64,000 nt of DNA from Macrocystis pyrifera (GCA_031763025.1 JASSKH010000003.1:3260501-3324500), one strand, 5' to 3'. Positions 8,554-18,009 are shown, numbered from the stretch's first letter. Notes: generated by a model not told the origin, from the sequence alone. Numbers and translations: made by a program.

Positions 8554-11536
8554 CAACAACAACGGCGGAGGTGGCGGCAGCGGCCCACGCCCGTCCTCCC
8601 CCAGTCGCGCCGCGATCAGCAGCAGCGCTTTTCACAGCACCGGCGGTATGGCCTTCGGCGGGAGCTCCTCGTCTCTGCTTCACCACCACCGCCAGCATAG
8701 CGGCCGAAGCAACGGTGGCGGTGGAAGTGGTGGCGGCGGTACGTCATCGAGTGCGGCTGCCGGGCTTATTGGGTCGCCGTCTCCGCGCACGAAGGTTACT
8801 GGCGGGGGTGGCGGGGGTGGTAACGGCGGTGGTGGCGGTGGTAGCGGGTCGATACACTCTACAGCGTCGGGGGGGACAGGGTTGAGGGGCGCTATGGGGG
8901 GGGGGGGGGCAGCAGGAACGGCAGCGCCGGCAGTAGCAGCAGCATTCTGAGCGCCAGCGGAGGGTCCGTCGTCGACTCGCGCGGTGCGCCGCCGCCGACG
9001 CCGCCGCAGCTGCAGCATGGGGGCGATAGCTCGGCGAGCGCGAGGGGATTGGGGGGAGCAAGAGGGGGGAGTGGAGGAGGGTCGGGGAGTGGCAGCGGCG
9101 GCGGCGGCGGGGGAGGGGCGGGGAGGGGGGAGGGAGAGACCCCGTGTCGAAGTCGCTGCCGTGCACGCCTCAGAAGGAACCGCGAAACCCGTTGCTGACT
9201 ACGTTTACCCCGTCGCCCGCTCACAAGGGATTCAAGCAGCGACCCCAGGGGAACGTGTTTGCCTCCACCGGGGGATCGCAGTGAGTATTATATGCCGATG
9301 GAAATATCGATGAGGCGGGATGGGAGGGGGGAAGGGGGGGGGTGTACTCCCTGGTTCTTTTAGGGGTAAATGCTGGGTTTGCTTCGACGAATATTTTTTC
9401 GGCGGGGGAGAGGGTAGTACTGGTATTTTTTCGACGTACCGTACTGGATGGCAGATGCTGCGTTTATTTTGGCGTGTGTCTTGGGTGGTGGCGGGAAGCG
9501 GGGGGGGGAGGACGGGGTGCACTCGTGTCATGCATGGCCGTAGTCGTATGACCGTAGACCCTCGCATCCCTACAATGCCGGGACGGAGCACGCCGGATTT
9601 TCACACAACCAGGCAGACATTTTGCTTGCACCCAGCGCGGGACGGGGCTTGACAAGCGCTGGGTTTTACATTTCACCGCTTGTGTGGCTTCAGGTTCGGG
9701 GGGGGGGGGGGGGTATCTTTTTCCGAGCCCTGGGTTTATAGGTGTACTCGATATCATGCATGGCCGCAGTCGTATGGGCGGAGGTATTGGCGAGCGTTGT
9801 TTATCTCTTCTCTTTTTGAGGCTTTGGGTGAGGGATGGGGATCATAGCAAGCGCTGGGTCTTATACGCGTGTGGGGATTGGGGAGGGGGAAGGGTGCACT
9901 AGCAAGCGCTTGTTTCGTTGATCGTACGGCTTCGGGTGGCGGGAGAGTTTTTGTTTTTGTCTAGTGCTGGCATTATGTTGGCATTACTTCACTGTGTGGC
10001 CGGTGAGAGGGGACTTTCGGGTTGCTCTGCCCTTTTTCACCTGTGTGTGCGTTTTTTTTTCCTGGGAAAAACTACTTGAAATTAGAGGGGGTGTTCACGG
10101 GTGGGGTCGAACCTCGCGGGTCAGGTTGGGTGACGGTGACCCGACCCGACCCGACCCAACCCAACCCAACCCAACCCGTGAGATTTCAGAAAGCTTCGGA
10201 CCCTACTCCGCGGCCCGCGGGTCTGGGTCACGACCCGTGAAGGGTCCTGGAACTTAATAAACTATTAATAATAAGAGACCCTTATGGGACTGCAGTCCCG
10301 GTATGGCGACAAACTGTTAATCCATATAGATTGTGAATGGTTTTCCTCCTAAACGGGACTGCGGTCTTGAAGGCGTTATTTTACTCCTTTCGAACTGTGC
10401 TCACTTTTTTCGGGGGGGGAGAAACTTCTTGAAATTAGAGTGGAGTGAGTGTTGTAGTAGGAAGAGGGTTCCTATTTTACTGTTGCGCATGTATTTGTAC
10501 GACGAACCTCTTCGGGGCAATGAGTGGAGAAAAAGGAAGAGGGTCGAGTAAAAAATGTGTTGTGCAAGGAAAGCGACGACTACGGCATCGACCACATCAA
10601 GTAGCCCGGGCTCCTGAGGTTTGTGTGTATAGAGGGCGTGTTCGAACTTCGGTGGAAGGAGATGCGCGAATCGAGCGCGGCGTAGTGATACGTTTTGATG
10701 AATACCGCGAGCATTGCTCTCTCTTCTAGGATGAGGTGGACAAGACCGCACATCTCGCTTTCTCGGTCGCTAGCTATACTACTATCGAGTATAAAGGGCT
10801 GACATTGGCTTCATTCATGTCCCTTCCCCGTACTTCCAGCACGCCTACCGTCCCCGATTCCCCCCCGCCGCCCCCCTCCTTGACGCTATTATCGAATCCA
10901 AGAAAGTCCGCCTCACAAGTAGCTCTGAGTAGGATGCAGCGGCTCACCCTGCATGCGATTCGCCAGGACAGCCTCACCGCGCTTCGCGCTTGGTGCAAGC
11001 GAAAGGTCTGTCTGGTCGGTGGAAACCCTACGTGCTCCGTCCCGGCGTTGTAGAGATGCGAGGGTCTATGGTCATACGACTAGGGCCATGCATTATATCA
11101 TGAGTACATCTTCCCCCCGCCTTCCCCCCCCCCGCTTCCTTTCCCTGCCGCGATGTGTACTTGCATGTGTGTGTGTGTGTGTTTGTTTTTCTTGCTTTTG
11201 CAGCAGCCGTCTGGCGCCACCGCCGCTTCCGGCGCGACCGCCCTCCGCTGAATCGTCTCCGACCTTCTCCCGGATGAGATCTAGTCCTGATCTGCTCAGA
11301 GCGGGGGGCACAGGCGCAGGTAGTGGCGGTGGTGATAGCGGTGGTGCTGGCGGCGGAGGTGGCGGTGGTCGGGGAGGGGGTCGGGGAGGGGATGGGGGAG
11401 GGGGGGAGGGGGGGGGGGCGGGCGTGGCAAGAGGCGGGGGGGCGATGCCGCCTCCTCTGCCGGATAGGCCTGAAAGCGCGGTCTTCGAAAGGGCGGACTT
11501 GCAAGCTATTCGCGAATCGAACGCGAGCAGTTTAAG
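1791..11536 (+). CDS. MAP65/PRC1/Ase1-family microtubule-associated protein gene (partial, at least 8 exons)
   Basis: This is a spliced gene for an antiparallel-microtubule cross-linker of the MAP65/PRC1/Ase1 family, which in other eukaryotes bundles spindle-midzone and phragmoplast or cytokinetic microtubules. Recognisable family blocks come in the right order: LSVFNVDRLKKMLEDMQ, then IETLWDKLNVS, then a coiled-coil block DELEAELGRLRKLKAEKL, then the HDDFVSELD...KREDL block, DYRARGGSG (the conserved Arg-Gly-Gly segment), LREWQENEGFPFR, and the basic end of the spectrin-like region. A long Ser/Asn/Gly-rich tail with a TPQK CDK-type site follows. Exons: 1791-1922, 3982-4077, 4807-4950, 6234-6410, 6809-6877, 7882-7991, 8428-9280, 11204-11536. 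The first five introns are phase 0. Two donors are GC (after 1922 and after 6877). N-terminal and C-terminal ends are not identified. The frame within the Gly-rich tail is uncertain because of a G tract. Family assignment comes from remembered motifs, not a search. Confidence 0.8.
2470..3060. repeat. Degenerate minisatellite (GCTTGATGCGTCAT-like unit)
   Basis: Many imperfect copies of a roughly 11-14 bp unit resembling TGCTTGATGCGTCA fill this part of the first MAP65-like intron. Units drift (ATGCCTCATGC, GTGTCATGCTTG), so it is an old array. Confidence 0.6.
3982..4077 (+). CDS. MAP65-like gene exon (IETLWDKLNVS block)
   Basis: 32 codons, phase 0 at both ends. The acceptor is TTTTCAG ending at 3981 and the donor is CAG then GTGCGT at 4078. 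The peptide starts EDRELHARQKEEHRRQIETL and continues through WDKLNVS. The I-x-x-LWDxLxxS motif is a hallmark of the MAP65/PRC1/Ase1 N-terminal rod. Confidence 0.85.
4305..4409. mobile_element. MITE family M1, copy 1
   Basis: A 105-bp element with terminal inverted repeats of about 27 bp (TTACGGGGG(A/T)CCATAG... at the left, its complement ending CCCCCGTRA at the right) and an AT-rich centre. It is flanked by TA on both sides, suggesting a Tc1/mariner-type TA target. It has no coding capacity and lies in the intron between the MAP65-like exons at 3982 and 4807. Confidence 0.8.
4541..4628. mobile_element. MITE-like family M2, copy 1
   Basis: Short inverted-repeat element. The left end reads around CCGCAGTCCCG and the right end around CGGGACTGCAGTGCT, about 85 bp apart, with no coding capacity. 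The same CGGGACTGCAGT terminus recurs near 10.28-10.37, 14.03-14.13, 16.4 and 18.9 kb, which makes it a dispersed family distinct from M1. Confidence 0.6.
4807..4950 (+). CDS. MAP65-like gene exon (coiled-coil block)
   Basis: 48 codons, phase 0 at both ends. The acceptor is TCTCAACAG ending at 4806 and the donor is CAG then GTGCGT at 4951. The peptide is strongly helical and charged, with DELEAELGRLRKLKAEKL followed by MIQTARDEIQASLQ, as in the second coiled-coil segment of MAP65 proteins. Codon use is GC-rich at third positions, unlike the flanking introns. Confidence 0.88.
5120..5740. repeat. Degenerate CATGTCATGGCT-type minisatellite in intron
   Basis: Repeated variants of TCATGGC/TCATGTCATGG occur throughout, interrupted by M1 copy 2. 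The array is old and imperfect, and lies within the MAP65-like intron 4951-6233. A preceding CTTGT pentamer array is at about 4990-5030. Confidence 0.55.
5283..5391. mobile_element. MITE family M1, copy 2
   Basis: Same termini and AT-rich core as copy 1, more diverged at the ends. TA flanks both sides. Inserted in the CATGG-type minisatellite of the MAP65-like intron. Confidence 0.75.
6234..6410 (+). CDS. MAP65-like gene exon (HDDFVSELD...KRE block)
   Basis: 59 codons in phase 0. It includes DLLGRHDDFVSELDGIVERV and PIVEKVHKRED, matching the conserved stretch where MAP65/PRC1 proteins have a HE/HD-x-x-x-x-x-L segment followed by an I-x-KRE motif. The donor is CTT then GTGAGG at 6411. The acceptor used here (GTGAAG ending at 6233) has only a modest pyrimidine tract, so the first few residues are less certain than the rest. 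Confidence 0.82.
6809..6877 (+). CDS. MAP65-like gene short exon (RARGG block)
   Basis: 23 codons, phase 0: KREYIDSVKV, then DYRARGGSGVSSQ. PRC1 and plant MAP65 proteins carry a conserved D-x-x-R-(x)-x-RGG just before the basic LPKLE segment, and DYRARGG fits. The acceptor is CGTCACAG ending at 6808. The donor seems to be GC (CAG then GCGAGT), since the next GT is not in a consensus context and continuing in frame soon leaves the family pattern. Reading a different frame of this exon gives an attractive but unspliced Arg-rich peptide, which is why the boundary is called with moderate confidence. Confidence 0.72.
7670..7845. repeat. Tandem repeat, about 3 copies of roughly 60-70 bp
   Basis: Three diverged copies of a unit containing ACTAGTCGGCGACTTATAG and CCAACTCTCAGCC lie just upstream of the acceptor for exon 7882-7991. 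They are part of the intron. Confidence 0.65.
7882..7991 (+). CDS. MAP65-like gene exon (LPxL...LREWQENEGFPF block)
   Basis: Encodes AKVIDGINRELKKLPLVTSA and then LRRELREWQENEGFPFR. The pattern K-x-LP-x-(L/V)...L-x-x-WE-x-x-x-G-x-PF is the best conserved stretch of the microtubule-binding region in MAP65/PRC1/Ase1. The acceptor is ATACACAG ending at 7881. The donor is CCG then GTGGGT at 7992, leaving phase 2, which is completed by the T that opens the next exon (Arg codon). Confidence 0.88.
8160..8427. repeat. Intronic tandem copies of the 3' splice junction of the next exon
   Basis: Diverged copies of the segment CTGACAGTTACAACGGTCGA, with following bases like GAGTACCTGAGAA, occur near 8200-8242, 8267-8322 and 8349-8390, ahead of the true acceptor at 8421-8450. 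Copies 1 and 2 retain an AG at the equivalent place. The unit is about 75-90 bp and includes CCCGAACC upstream of the AG. Confidence 0.7.
8428..9280 (+). CDS. MAP65-like gene exon: end of rod domain plus long Ser/Asn/Gly-rich tail
   Basis: Opens with YNGREYLRTIEESDMQWQHR, which follows GFPFR exactly as family members do (PF-x-Y-x-G-x-x-Y). It then has a basic end and a disordered tail: Asn/Ser runs coded by AAC/AGC repeats (8518-8565), His and Gly-rich parts. Near the 3' end a separate frame reads SLPCTPQKEPRNPLLTTFTP, typical of the phosphorylated basic C-terminal tail of this family. The donor is at 9281 (GTGAGT), phase 2, compatible with the next exon. The rod frame stops at 8948-8950, just after the G tract at 8896-8909, and the TPQK part is in another frame. 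Either the G tract (and a second G-rich patch near 9110-9135) is misread in length, or an unseen intron removes it. Confidence 0.7.
9527..9655 (+). repeat. R1 repeat fragment
   Basis: Contains the core CATGGCCGTAGTCGTATGAC, then CCTCGCATCCCTACAATGCC and TTGCTTGCACC, in the same order as the R1 copies at 16.7, 17.3 and 18.2 kb. It is preceded by a G tract, as most copies are. Confidence 0.75.
10275..10372. mobile_element. MITE-like family M2, copy 2
   Basis: Ends in GGGACTGCAGTCCCGG at the left and AAACGGGACTGCGGTC at the right, with a CGACAAAC internal motif shared with the copy at 4541. Confidence 0.55.
10897..11110 (-). repeat. R1 repeat copy (reverse)
   Basis: Runs from GTCCGCCTCACAAGTAGCTC through CTTCGCGCTTGGTGCAAGC to GGTCATACGACTAGGGCCAT and ATGAGTACAT, the reverse complement of R1. 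It lies about 95 bp before the acceptor of the 11204 exon. Confidence 0.8.
11204..11536 (+). CDS. MAP65-like gene downstream tail exon (Pro/Gly-rich)
   Basis: Acceptor CTTTTGCAG ends at 11203 and donor AAG then GTGAGC lies at 11537. Joining 9280 to 11204 keeps frame (phase 2). The peptide has SRLAPPPLPARPPSAESSPT, then RMRSSPDLLRA, a long Gly run, and PPPLPDRPESAVFERADLQA before the donor. It looks like more of the disordered tail and has no domain of its own, so membership in the MAP65-like gene rests on strand, phase and splice sites only. The exon carrying the stop codon was not found downstream. Confidence 0.55.
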
Positions 11537-13990
11537 GTGAGCGGGAGGGGTCTGGGTTTGCTAAAGAAGGATATATCGGGGAGGGGGAGCGGGAGGGGTG
11601 TGTGTGTGTACTTATTCATGGATGGCCGTTGTCGTATGACCATAGACCCCCCGCACCCTTACAATGCCGGGACGTTTGGTGTGCACCAATCAGGCGGGGG
11701 GGCGTAGAGATGGATTTGGTAGAGCGAGGGAGGGACTCGGAACGAAACAGGTAGGTAGGAGGGTGGGGTAGAGTGAGGGGTTGAGTTCAGCCGGGCTGGA
11801 TTGAGTTGAGTTGGATTCGACTGACTTCGAATTCATTCTATTTGTAAGGATTTGAGGTTGGGTTGGAGTTGGGGTTACTTTTAATCCATTTGGTTGGGTT
11901 GTATTGGCCCATTGCTTCGCTGGTCCTCCTGTTAGATGTCGTACTTTGCGAGGTATGCATTGCGCTGGCCAGAGGCGTCAGAGGCGCCGTCTTTTGTGTT
12001 ATCCAAGGCTCTTGGATTCCCCTGATGTTGAATATGGTTGCTGATTGTTCTCGACCCCGCTTGAAACCCGCAGCGACGGTCGAGCTGACCGCAAAAGTTT
12101 CGCGTGTTTGGGATCTTTGCGGTTGAGGTGTTTGCAAGCATCCGCGTGACTATATATATACCAGGTACCAGGTACCAGGTATTGACTTATTTTTATGGCA
12201 GTTCGAACTCTTATTCCACTTCTCGTACGTCGTGCTCGTAATCCGTACTGGCTCACTTCGGAAGCTGCCGTGGTTAATTGTGTGATAGTTGTCGATTATT
12301 GAACTGTTTTCTTATACTCGTAATTCTGATTGTTTTTTTACTTCTCTGACGAACGTCGTACATGGTTCATACCAGGCATACGCGGATTCTTTTACTGTTA
12401 CGGGGGGCCATAGTTAACGGGACTAAATATTGTTAGTAAAAATAGGGAAATATATCGGGTTTTGTGTGTACCATAGGTCCTATTAACTATGGACCCCCGT
12501 AATATTAATAATGGTGGAACATATTTTTCGTGTATTGAGTGTTGTTGTATGTCGTAGTTCATACCGGTTCACCTGTTGATGGTGATGATGGTAGTGGTAT
12601 ACTGACTGTTTTTGTTATTTTTGTCGCTCGTGTACAAGCATTAGCGAATGATATGCTTTCGCGACGTCGCAGATGTTCTCCGAGGAACGCCCTTTTGAAT
12701 GTTTCTTCGAGAACGTCTGTGGGCCGTCATCGATTGCACCGTGCGAAGACTTCGAGGTTTCTCGATCATATGAACGGATAGTTTGTGCAGTAGCAGGTAC
12801 GGGATCAAACAGGAATTCAGGCTCATGTGAGATTTCTCACTCAGAAAAAAGAGTGCACCCCCGACACGAGCAGAGTGCCTCCGACATGAAAATGAGTTCA
12901 ACTGCAACTCAGCAAAAAAAAAAAAAACTACCGGTAGTACTCTGTAGTACGTACGAGGTATCTTGTCTGCTTAGGGAAGCCAGGCTATTAGTAGCTCTCA
13001 CGCGAGAGTGAGAATTTGGGGAGCCCATTGTTGAGCCAGGTTTATCGTACATATAATGTGTACGTGCTGTGTCGTCTGAGATGGAGACCACCATCATTTC
13101 ACCAGCACTATTAATAGCAGAAAAGTACTACAGCAGTAGGTATCCTATAGGACTCTATTTTTTTCCAACTTCCATTCTCTCCAACGACGACAAAATTCGA
13201 AAAAAAAAATGAACTGCAATTGCTGGCGATAAAACATCGCAGTTACGAACGAGCATGCGAGTACTCGTTTTGTTTCTTGCTGCTTGTGTTGATACTCGTA
13301 CATATCACATTTGAGATGTTGGTAATCATGAAACGATTATCGCCAAGAAATTAATCGGGGGGGGGGGGGGGGGGCGGGTCGGGAGCGGGGCGGAGGAAAG
13401 GGGCAGTGTTGTTCTGTTTGATGCGTTAATATTATTTTGCGATTCTATTATCGTCGAACGAATTGTTGTCAAGTAACCGAGGGGCGGGGCCGGCGGGAGA
13501 GCGGGAGGGAGGGGGGGGGGGGGGGGGGGGGGAAGGGGCAGGGAGGAAAAAAAGATGCTGGAATCAATCTGCGGGTTGATTGTCTAGCGTTTATCTGCGA
13601 GGGAGGATAAAAAAAGGTGTATCGCGTCTCTCCCCCGCTTCCACGTGGGCTTGGGATTGAAACAGAAATAAAAATCGGGTCTGTAATTTATTTATATACA
13701 TGCCAACCTCAAAATATACCACTATTAATATATATATGTCGCGAAAAATATGGACCGCTTGGGTATAATATTAATATCAAAACTGTCCTCGTGTTCTGGG
13801 CCAGATGTGTACCTGGTGTACCATCGAGCGCGTTGAGTTTGCGCAGAGGTGCGATCGTTTTTGCGCGCCCGATTTTTCGAGAAGGGGAGGGCTAATTTAG
13901 GTTGCCAATAAATGCCGAGCAAGGTGTTTTCGGAAAGATCATCTGGCCGAGAGAGCCTTTCCGAAAATATTGAAAAAAACAAAAACGTTT
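11537..13990. other. No gene recognised; low-complexity and MITE
   Basis: Contains an R1 fragment near 11610-11690, M1 copy 3, G tracts near 13358-13376 and 13511-13531, and short open frames with no family resemblance. The remaining MAP65-like exon(s), including the stop codon, should lie in this direction but none could be supported. Confidence 0.35.
12398..12502. mobile_element. MITE family M1, copy 3
   Basis: Termini TTACGGGGGGCCATAG and CTATGGACCCCCGTAA with the shared AT-rich core, about 105 bp. It is flanked by TG on the left and TA on the right, so one target base may have changed. Confidence 0.8.
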
Positions 13991-14027
13991 TTTTTTTTTT
14001 TTCTTTTTCGATACCTTTTTACGGTTG

Positions 14028-14131
14028 TTAACCTCTTTTTAGGATTGCTGTCCCGTTTTGGAGGACTTTTAGGCTGATTTTTTTTTTTTTTTTGTGAGTG
14101 GGTGTGTCACCCAAACGGGACTGCAGTTTGA
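14028..14131. mobile_element. MITE-like family M2, copy 3
   Basis: Ends near GCTGTCCCGTTTTGG at the left and ACCCAAACGGGACTGCAGT at the right. The centre contains a T run and GTGTGTCACCC. Confidence 0.5.
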
Positions 14132-14300
14132 GAAATTAATAGAGGGGTTGAGGGAAGACGATCGCTCCCCTCTTCTTGTCCGACCTGAAGGCTCTTTTTG
14201 ACGGGTATAAGGTGCTGCTTCAGATTTTGTTCCCCTCAATAACTAAGGGATTCCCTGGTATGTGGCTGTCCTGCATGAATCCATGTAACACCCGTATATA

Positions 14301-14406
14301 TTTCGGGGGACCATTGTAAGCAGGACCAAATATTGATATTAAAAAAGGTAAGTATGTAGTTTTTTTTATGCGTACCGTAGGTCTCGTGAGTTGTGGACCC
14401 CCGCAA
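14301..14406. mobile_element. MITE family M1, copy 4 (diverged) followed by a partial copy
   Basis: A diverged full copy (TTTCGGGGGACCATTG to TGTGGACCCCCGCAA), immediately followed at 14407-14480 by a second, truncated copy containing only the AT-rich core and the AGGTCCTAC end. Confidence 0.65.
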
Positions 14407-14550
14407 TAAGTAAATAGGGCCAAATGTTGATGGTAAAAAATAGGGAAATATGAAGGTTTTTCGTGTGTATCGTAGGTCCTACAAGGGGCTACGCTGGCGG
14501 CCTAAACGGCAGCCGGTCGCAGACCGACTTGCGTGATGGGCGTACCATGT

Positions 14551-14622
14551 AGAGGAGGAGGAGGAGGAGGAGGAGGAGGAGGAGGAGGAGGAGGAGGAGG
14601 AGGAGGAGGAGGAGGAGGAGGA
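14551..14622. repeat. (GAG)n microsatellite, about 24 units
   Basis: Pure GAG/GGA trinucleotide run. On + it would encode poly-Glu followed by AKLRLDAQRLRACAPRPM within a short open frame. No gene model could be supported around it (14480-15250). Confidence 0.9.
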
Positions 14623-14629
14623 GGCTAAG

Positions 14630-16220
14630 CTGAGACTCGATGCCCAGAGATTGAGAGCGTGCGCTCCACGCCCCATGAACGCTCGAAAAGGCGGCAGAGT
14701 GCTGACGATTACTTGCCGATTGACCGACAAGCGGTGGAATCCTAGATGGCGGTGCAACTAACTTCCAACTCAGGGAGTACTCGGTACGCGGTGACCGACA
14801 GCGCAGCTCCGTAGAAAGGTGCCGTCACAGCGGCTGCTGTAGCAGTCCTGATGCAGCTGTACATCTCCACAGCCACGTATTATAGTGCAGCTCCACTGCA
14901 GCTTCCGCTGTACGATAGCGTACACACCATAGGTGCTGCTGTAGGTGACATGCGATATCTCTCATATATCATCGGCATATATTTTTATGGATGGCAGTTC
15001 TCAACTAAGCCTGGGTGGCATGTGCTATCGGGGCGTCCCATCGATGTCCCAGATACAGCCACCGGCGCAGGCCCCCACAAGGGCGACGCCGGCCGCGTAC
15101 CGTATCTGACCCGCTCCATGCGTCGGAGGTCGGAGAGGACGTGCCGGAAAGAATCACGCGAATGCATACACTCTGTCGCGAGACCATGACTCGAAACAGT
15201 GACAGGGCAGGGATTTTCGGAGATTCCTTCGTAGATCTCAACGTCAAGGCTTAGCGCGGGCGCCACGGCGCTGAGCGGGCGGATCCTCCGACGCCGGGTG
15301 GTTCAAGCGTGTAGGGGGAACGCCCGGCAAAGAAACCGCGCGGAAAGACGGTCAGAGGCGGAAGAGATCCGCCGACTACGAATTGATCCGATAAGGCTCG
15401 TGATCATCATATTGTAGGTATATTTATTTACTATGGTCAATATTAATACTACTGTACATACGCGCGATCAAGGTATCAAATGACACACAGCTTGCACAGA
15501 TGATCGACGAAATCCTCGGCGTCAATGCTGACGTTTTTTGTTTTTTTTTATTTCATTCTTTTTTTTTTTTGTAAATACAGGGGAAGGTAGGGGGGTGAAA
15601 ACGGAAATCTTGCAGAAAACTCCAGCCGGAGATTCGCGTTGCCCGTCCGACCGGAAGGGTTGTCCAGAAGACAAGACTTGACTTCCACCCGCTTTTTCCA
15701 GACGTGACAGACAACTAATTATTTCTATTAATTTTACCCTTTGGCGAAATCTAAACTTCCGCATAGGATTTACTTATTCAGTGTAGAACAGTCGGCCTCA
15801 TATCATACCTTAGACGAAAAAAAAAAACAAAAAACCCCCCCAAAAAAAACGATCAACTGTGAGATGAAAGATGTCATCGAATCTCATCTTTGCATGCAAT
15901 GTGTCGTACTTTGTGTACACTCATATCAGCCGGTGCACGTTTTTTTTCTGTGACTGAGCTGACCCGACCCGGTCTTCCCTTTTTCGACAATTTTTTCTTC
16001 GGCGCGTCTCCTTCTTGGCGTCTTTGTCGACCGGAAGAAAATGTGTCCGAACGAAGAAAAAAAAGAAGTTATTTGCTACTCGTACGATACTGATGCCCTT
16101 CATCCGCCAGCGCACGGCACACAAGCAGTCAGTTGGCGAGACATCAGTTGCAAATAAGTGCCCGCGCTCAGCGGCGCGTAGCGCGAATCTCCTACTCGTG
16201 TATCAATAGCGAGAGCAACT
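14630..16220. other. No gene recognised
   Basis: Short open frames on both strands (for example 14851-15189 and 15522-15764) lack recognisable motifs, credible starts or splice partners. The 15030-15240 part is GC-richer than its surroundings but nothing in it could be assigned. Confidence 0.3.
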
Positions 16221-16221
16221 G

Positions 16222-16326
16222 TTACGGGGGTCCATAGTTAATAGGACCTACGGTACACACAAAAACCTTTATATTTACCTATTTTTACTAACAATATTTG
16301 GTCCTATTTACTATGGTCCCCCGTAA
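16222..16326. mobile_element. MITE family M1, copy 5 (reverse relative to copy 1)
   Basis: Complete TIRs (TTACGGGGGTCCATAG and CTATGGTCCCCCGTAA) with the internal AT-rich core in the opposite orientation to copies 1-4. A partial M2 end (AAAGGGACTGCAGTACTG) follows near 16430-16450. Confidence 0.8.
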
Positions 16327-16624
16327 TATTACCCTTTACGTACGTCGACCGTGTCTTAGCTCCTTGTTTGGACCACGTACAGTTTCCCGTTTTTGGACGA
16401 ATTACTTGGAATTTGACTGGTTTGTACCCAAAGGGACTGCAGTACTGACTGAAAGGGTTATGGCTGTTTTAGCACTGCATTGCTGGCTGCACTTTGAAAA
16501 TATGCAGTGCAACACGTAGAGTAAGATAAGGCGCCCTCTGGGACGAATGTCACTGAGACTATAGCCGATGTTCTTCAAATCAGCGATGTTCTCCTGAACA
16601 GGGTGCGGGGGCGGGGGGGGGGGT

Positions 16625-17225
16625 GCGGGGCGTACTCTTCTGTTGCTTGCCTTAGTCATTTGACCATTGACCATGCATCCCTTTCGAGACGGAGGAGAGG
16701 GTGTACTCATTATCATGCATGGCCGTAGTCGTATGACCATAGACCCTCGCATCTCTACAATGCCGGGGCGGAGCATGTCGGGTTTTCACCGACCAGGCAG
16801 ACATTGCTTGCACCAAGCGCGAAGCGCCGTGAGGTGTCCGGCGAGTCGCATGAAGGGTGAGCTGCATCCTACTGAGAGCCGCTTGTGAGGCGGACTTGCA
16901 TATGGATGACAGCTTCAATGAGTCAGTTTAATTTCCGGTGTGGCCACTTCCAGAGACAGCAATGGGAGTACTATGTAACCGCCTCTTGGGTGCCTTACCT
17001 TGAACACTACGTGGTACGATCAATTCCCTTGTGCGGAATAAAGGTTCTCTACTTCGCACAAATGATCTAACTAGACGACCAGCTGTGGGCGACCGCCAAC
17101 AAAGAAGGAAAAAAGAAAAAAAAAAAAACCGGTACCCTGGATGTCTAGCTCACGTAGTGAGCGGCATGTTTTACAGTGTCGTTGCCAACCGACGCCAACC
17201 CAACCCATATATAATATATATATAG
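16625..17225 (+). repeat. R1 interspersed repeat, long copy A
   Basis: A long form of R1. It has a leading module (TTGCTTGCCTTAGTCATTTG, CCATGCATCCCTTTCGAGAC), then the CATGGCCGTAGTCGTATGAC core, the AAGCGCGAAGCGCCGTGAGG part, GCTTGTGAGGCGGACTTGC, CCGGTGTGGCCACTTCCAGA, and the tail ending GCCAACCGACGCCAACCCAA. A G tract precedes it and an AT run follows. It is not classified: no TIR, coding capacity or convincing Pol III promoter was found. Confidence 0.8.
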
Positions 17226-17257
17226 GGGGGGAAGTATATAATACGGGGTGGCGGGGG

Positions 17258-17841
17258 GGGTGCGGGGCGTACTCTTTTGTTGCTTGCCTTAGTCATTTGA
17301 CCATTGACCATGCATCCCTTTCGAGACGGAGGAGAGGGTGTACTCATTATCATGCATGGCCGTAGTCGTATGACCATAGACCCTCGCATCTCTACAATGC
17401 CGGGGCGGAGCATGCCGGGTTTTCACCGACCAGACAGACGTTGCTTGCACCAAGCGCGAAGCGCCGTGAGATGTTGTTGGGCGATTCGCATGAAGGGTGA
17501 GCCGCTGCATCCTACTGAGAGCCGCTTGTGAGGCGGACCTGCGTATGGATGGCAGCTTCGACGAGTTAATTTATTTTCCGGTGTGGCCGCGTCAAGAGAC
17601 AGCAATGGGGGTACTATGTAACTGCCTCGTGGTTGGCTCACCGTATCCACTACGTGATACGACCATTCCCTTTTGCGGAGTAAAGGTTCTCCACCCCCGC
17701 ACAAAATTTCTAAGTTCTATCGCCAGCTCCGACCGATCGCCAAAAATAAAGAAATCAAGAAAATAAAACGTACCCTGATTGTCTAGCTCACGTAGGGCAT
17801 CTTTTTCGATGCCGTTACCAACCAACGCCAACCCAGCCTAG

Positions 17842-17842
<1 letters not shown>
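17258..17842 (+). repeat. R1 interspersed repeat, long copy B
   Basis: Follows copy A almost directly and has the same module order, from GTACTCTTTTGTTGCTTGCC to ACCAACGCCAACCCAGCC. It is followed by a 31-nt G tract at 17843-17873. Confidence 0.8.
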
Positions 17843-17875
<33 letters not shown>

Positions 17876-18009
17876 CCAACGAGCATGGCAACTTCGGGAA
17901 GATCTCGTCGATATGCTTCCAGAATAAATGCGTTGCTCGGCATTTGTGGCACTCTCTCCCCGTCTTCGAGAGAACAATAGCTTTTGAAATTCGTCTGAGA
18001 GTGTGTGTG

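Larger units (their letters stand above)
9281..11203. other. Large MAP65-like intron filled with R1 and M2 repeats
   Basis: Holds R1 fragments at about 9527-9655 (+), 9740-9780 (+) and 10897-11110 (reverse), an M2 copy near 10275-10372, a GACCC/AACCC pentamer array near 10140-10178 and G tracts. A possible acceptor at 10729 opens a short frame, but it runs straight into the R1 copy, so no exon is called. Confidence 0.5.

Noticed and set aside
8376-9224. Several reverse-strand open frames opposite the Ser/Gly-rich exon (poly-Cys, poly-Ala, poly-Pro)
   Set aside because: They are shadows of CAG/AAC/GGC repeats. The + frame continues a conserved domain in phase with the preceding exon.
10729-10880. 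Candidate MAP65-like exon starting DEVDKTAHLAFSVASYTT
   Set aside because: The acceptor is plausible, but no donor keeps the frame between 9280 and 11204, which already join in phase, and the frame runs into an R1 repeat.
14480-14757. Possible acidic protein with a poly-Glu run
   Set aside because: The frame is short, has no credible start, splice sites or family similarity, and is dominated by the (GAG)n microsatellite.
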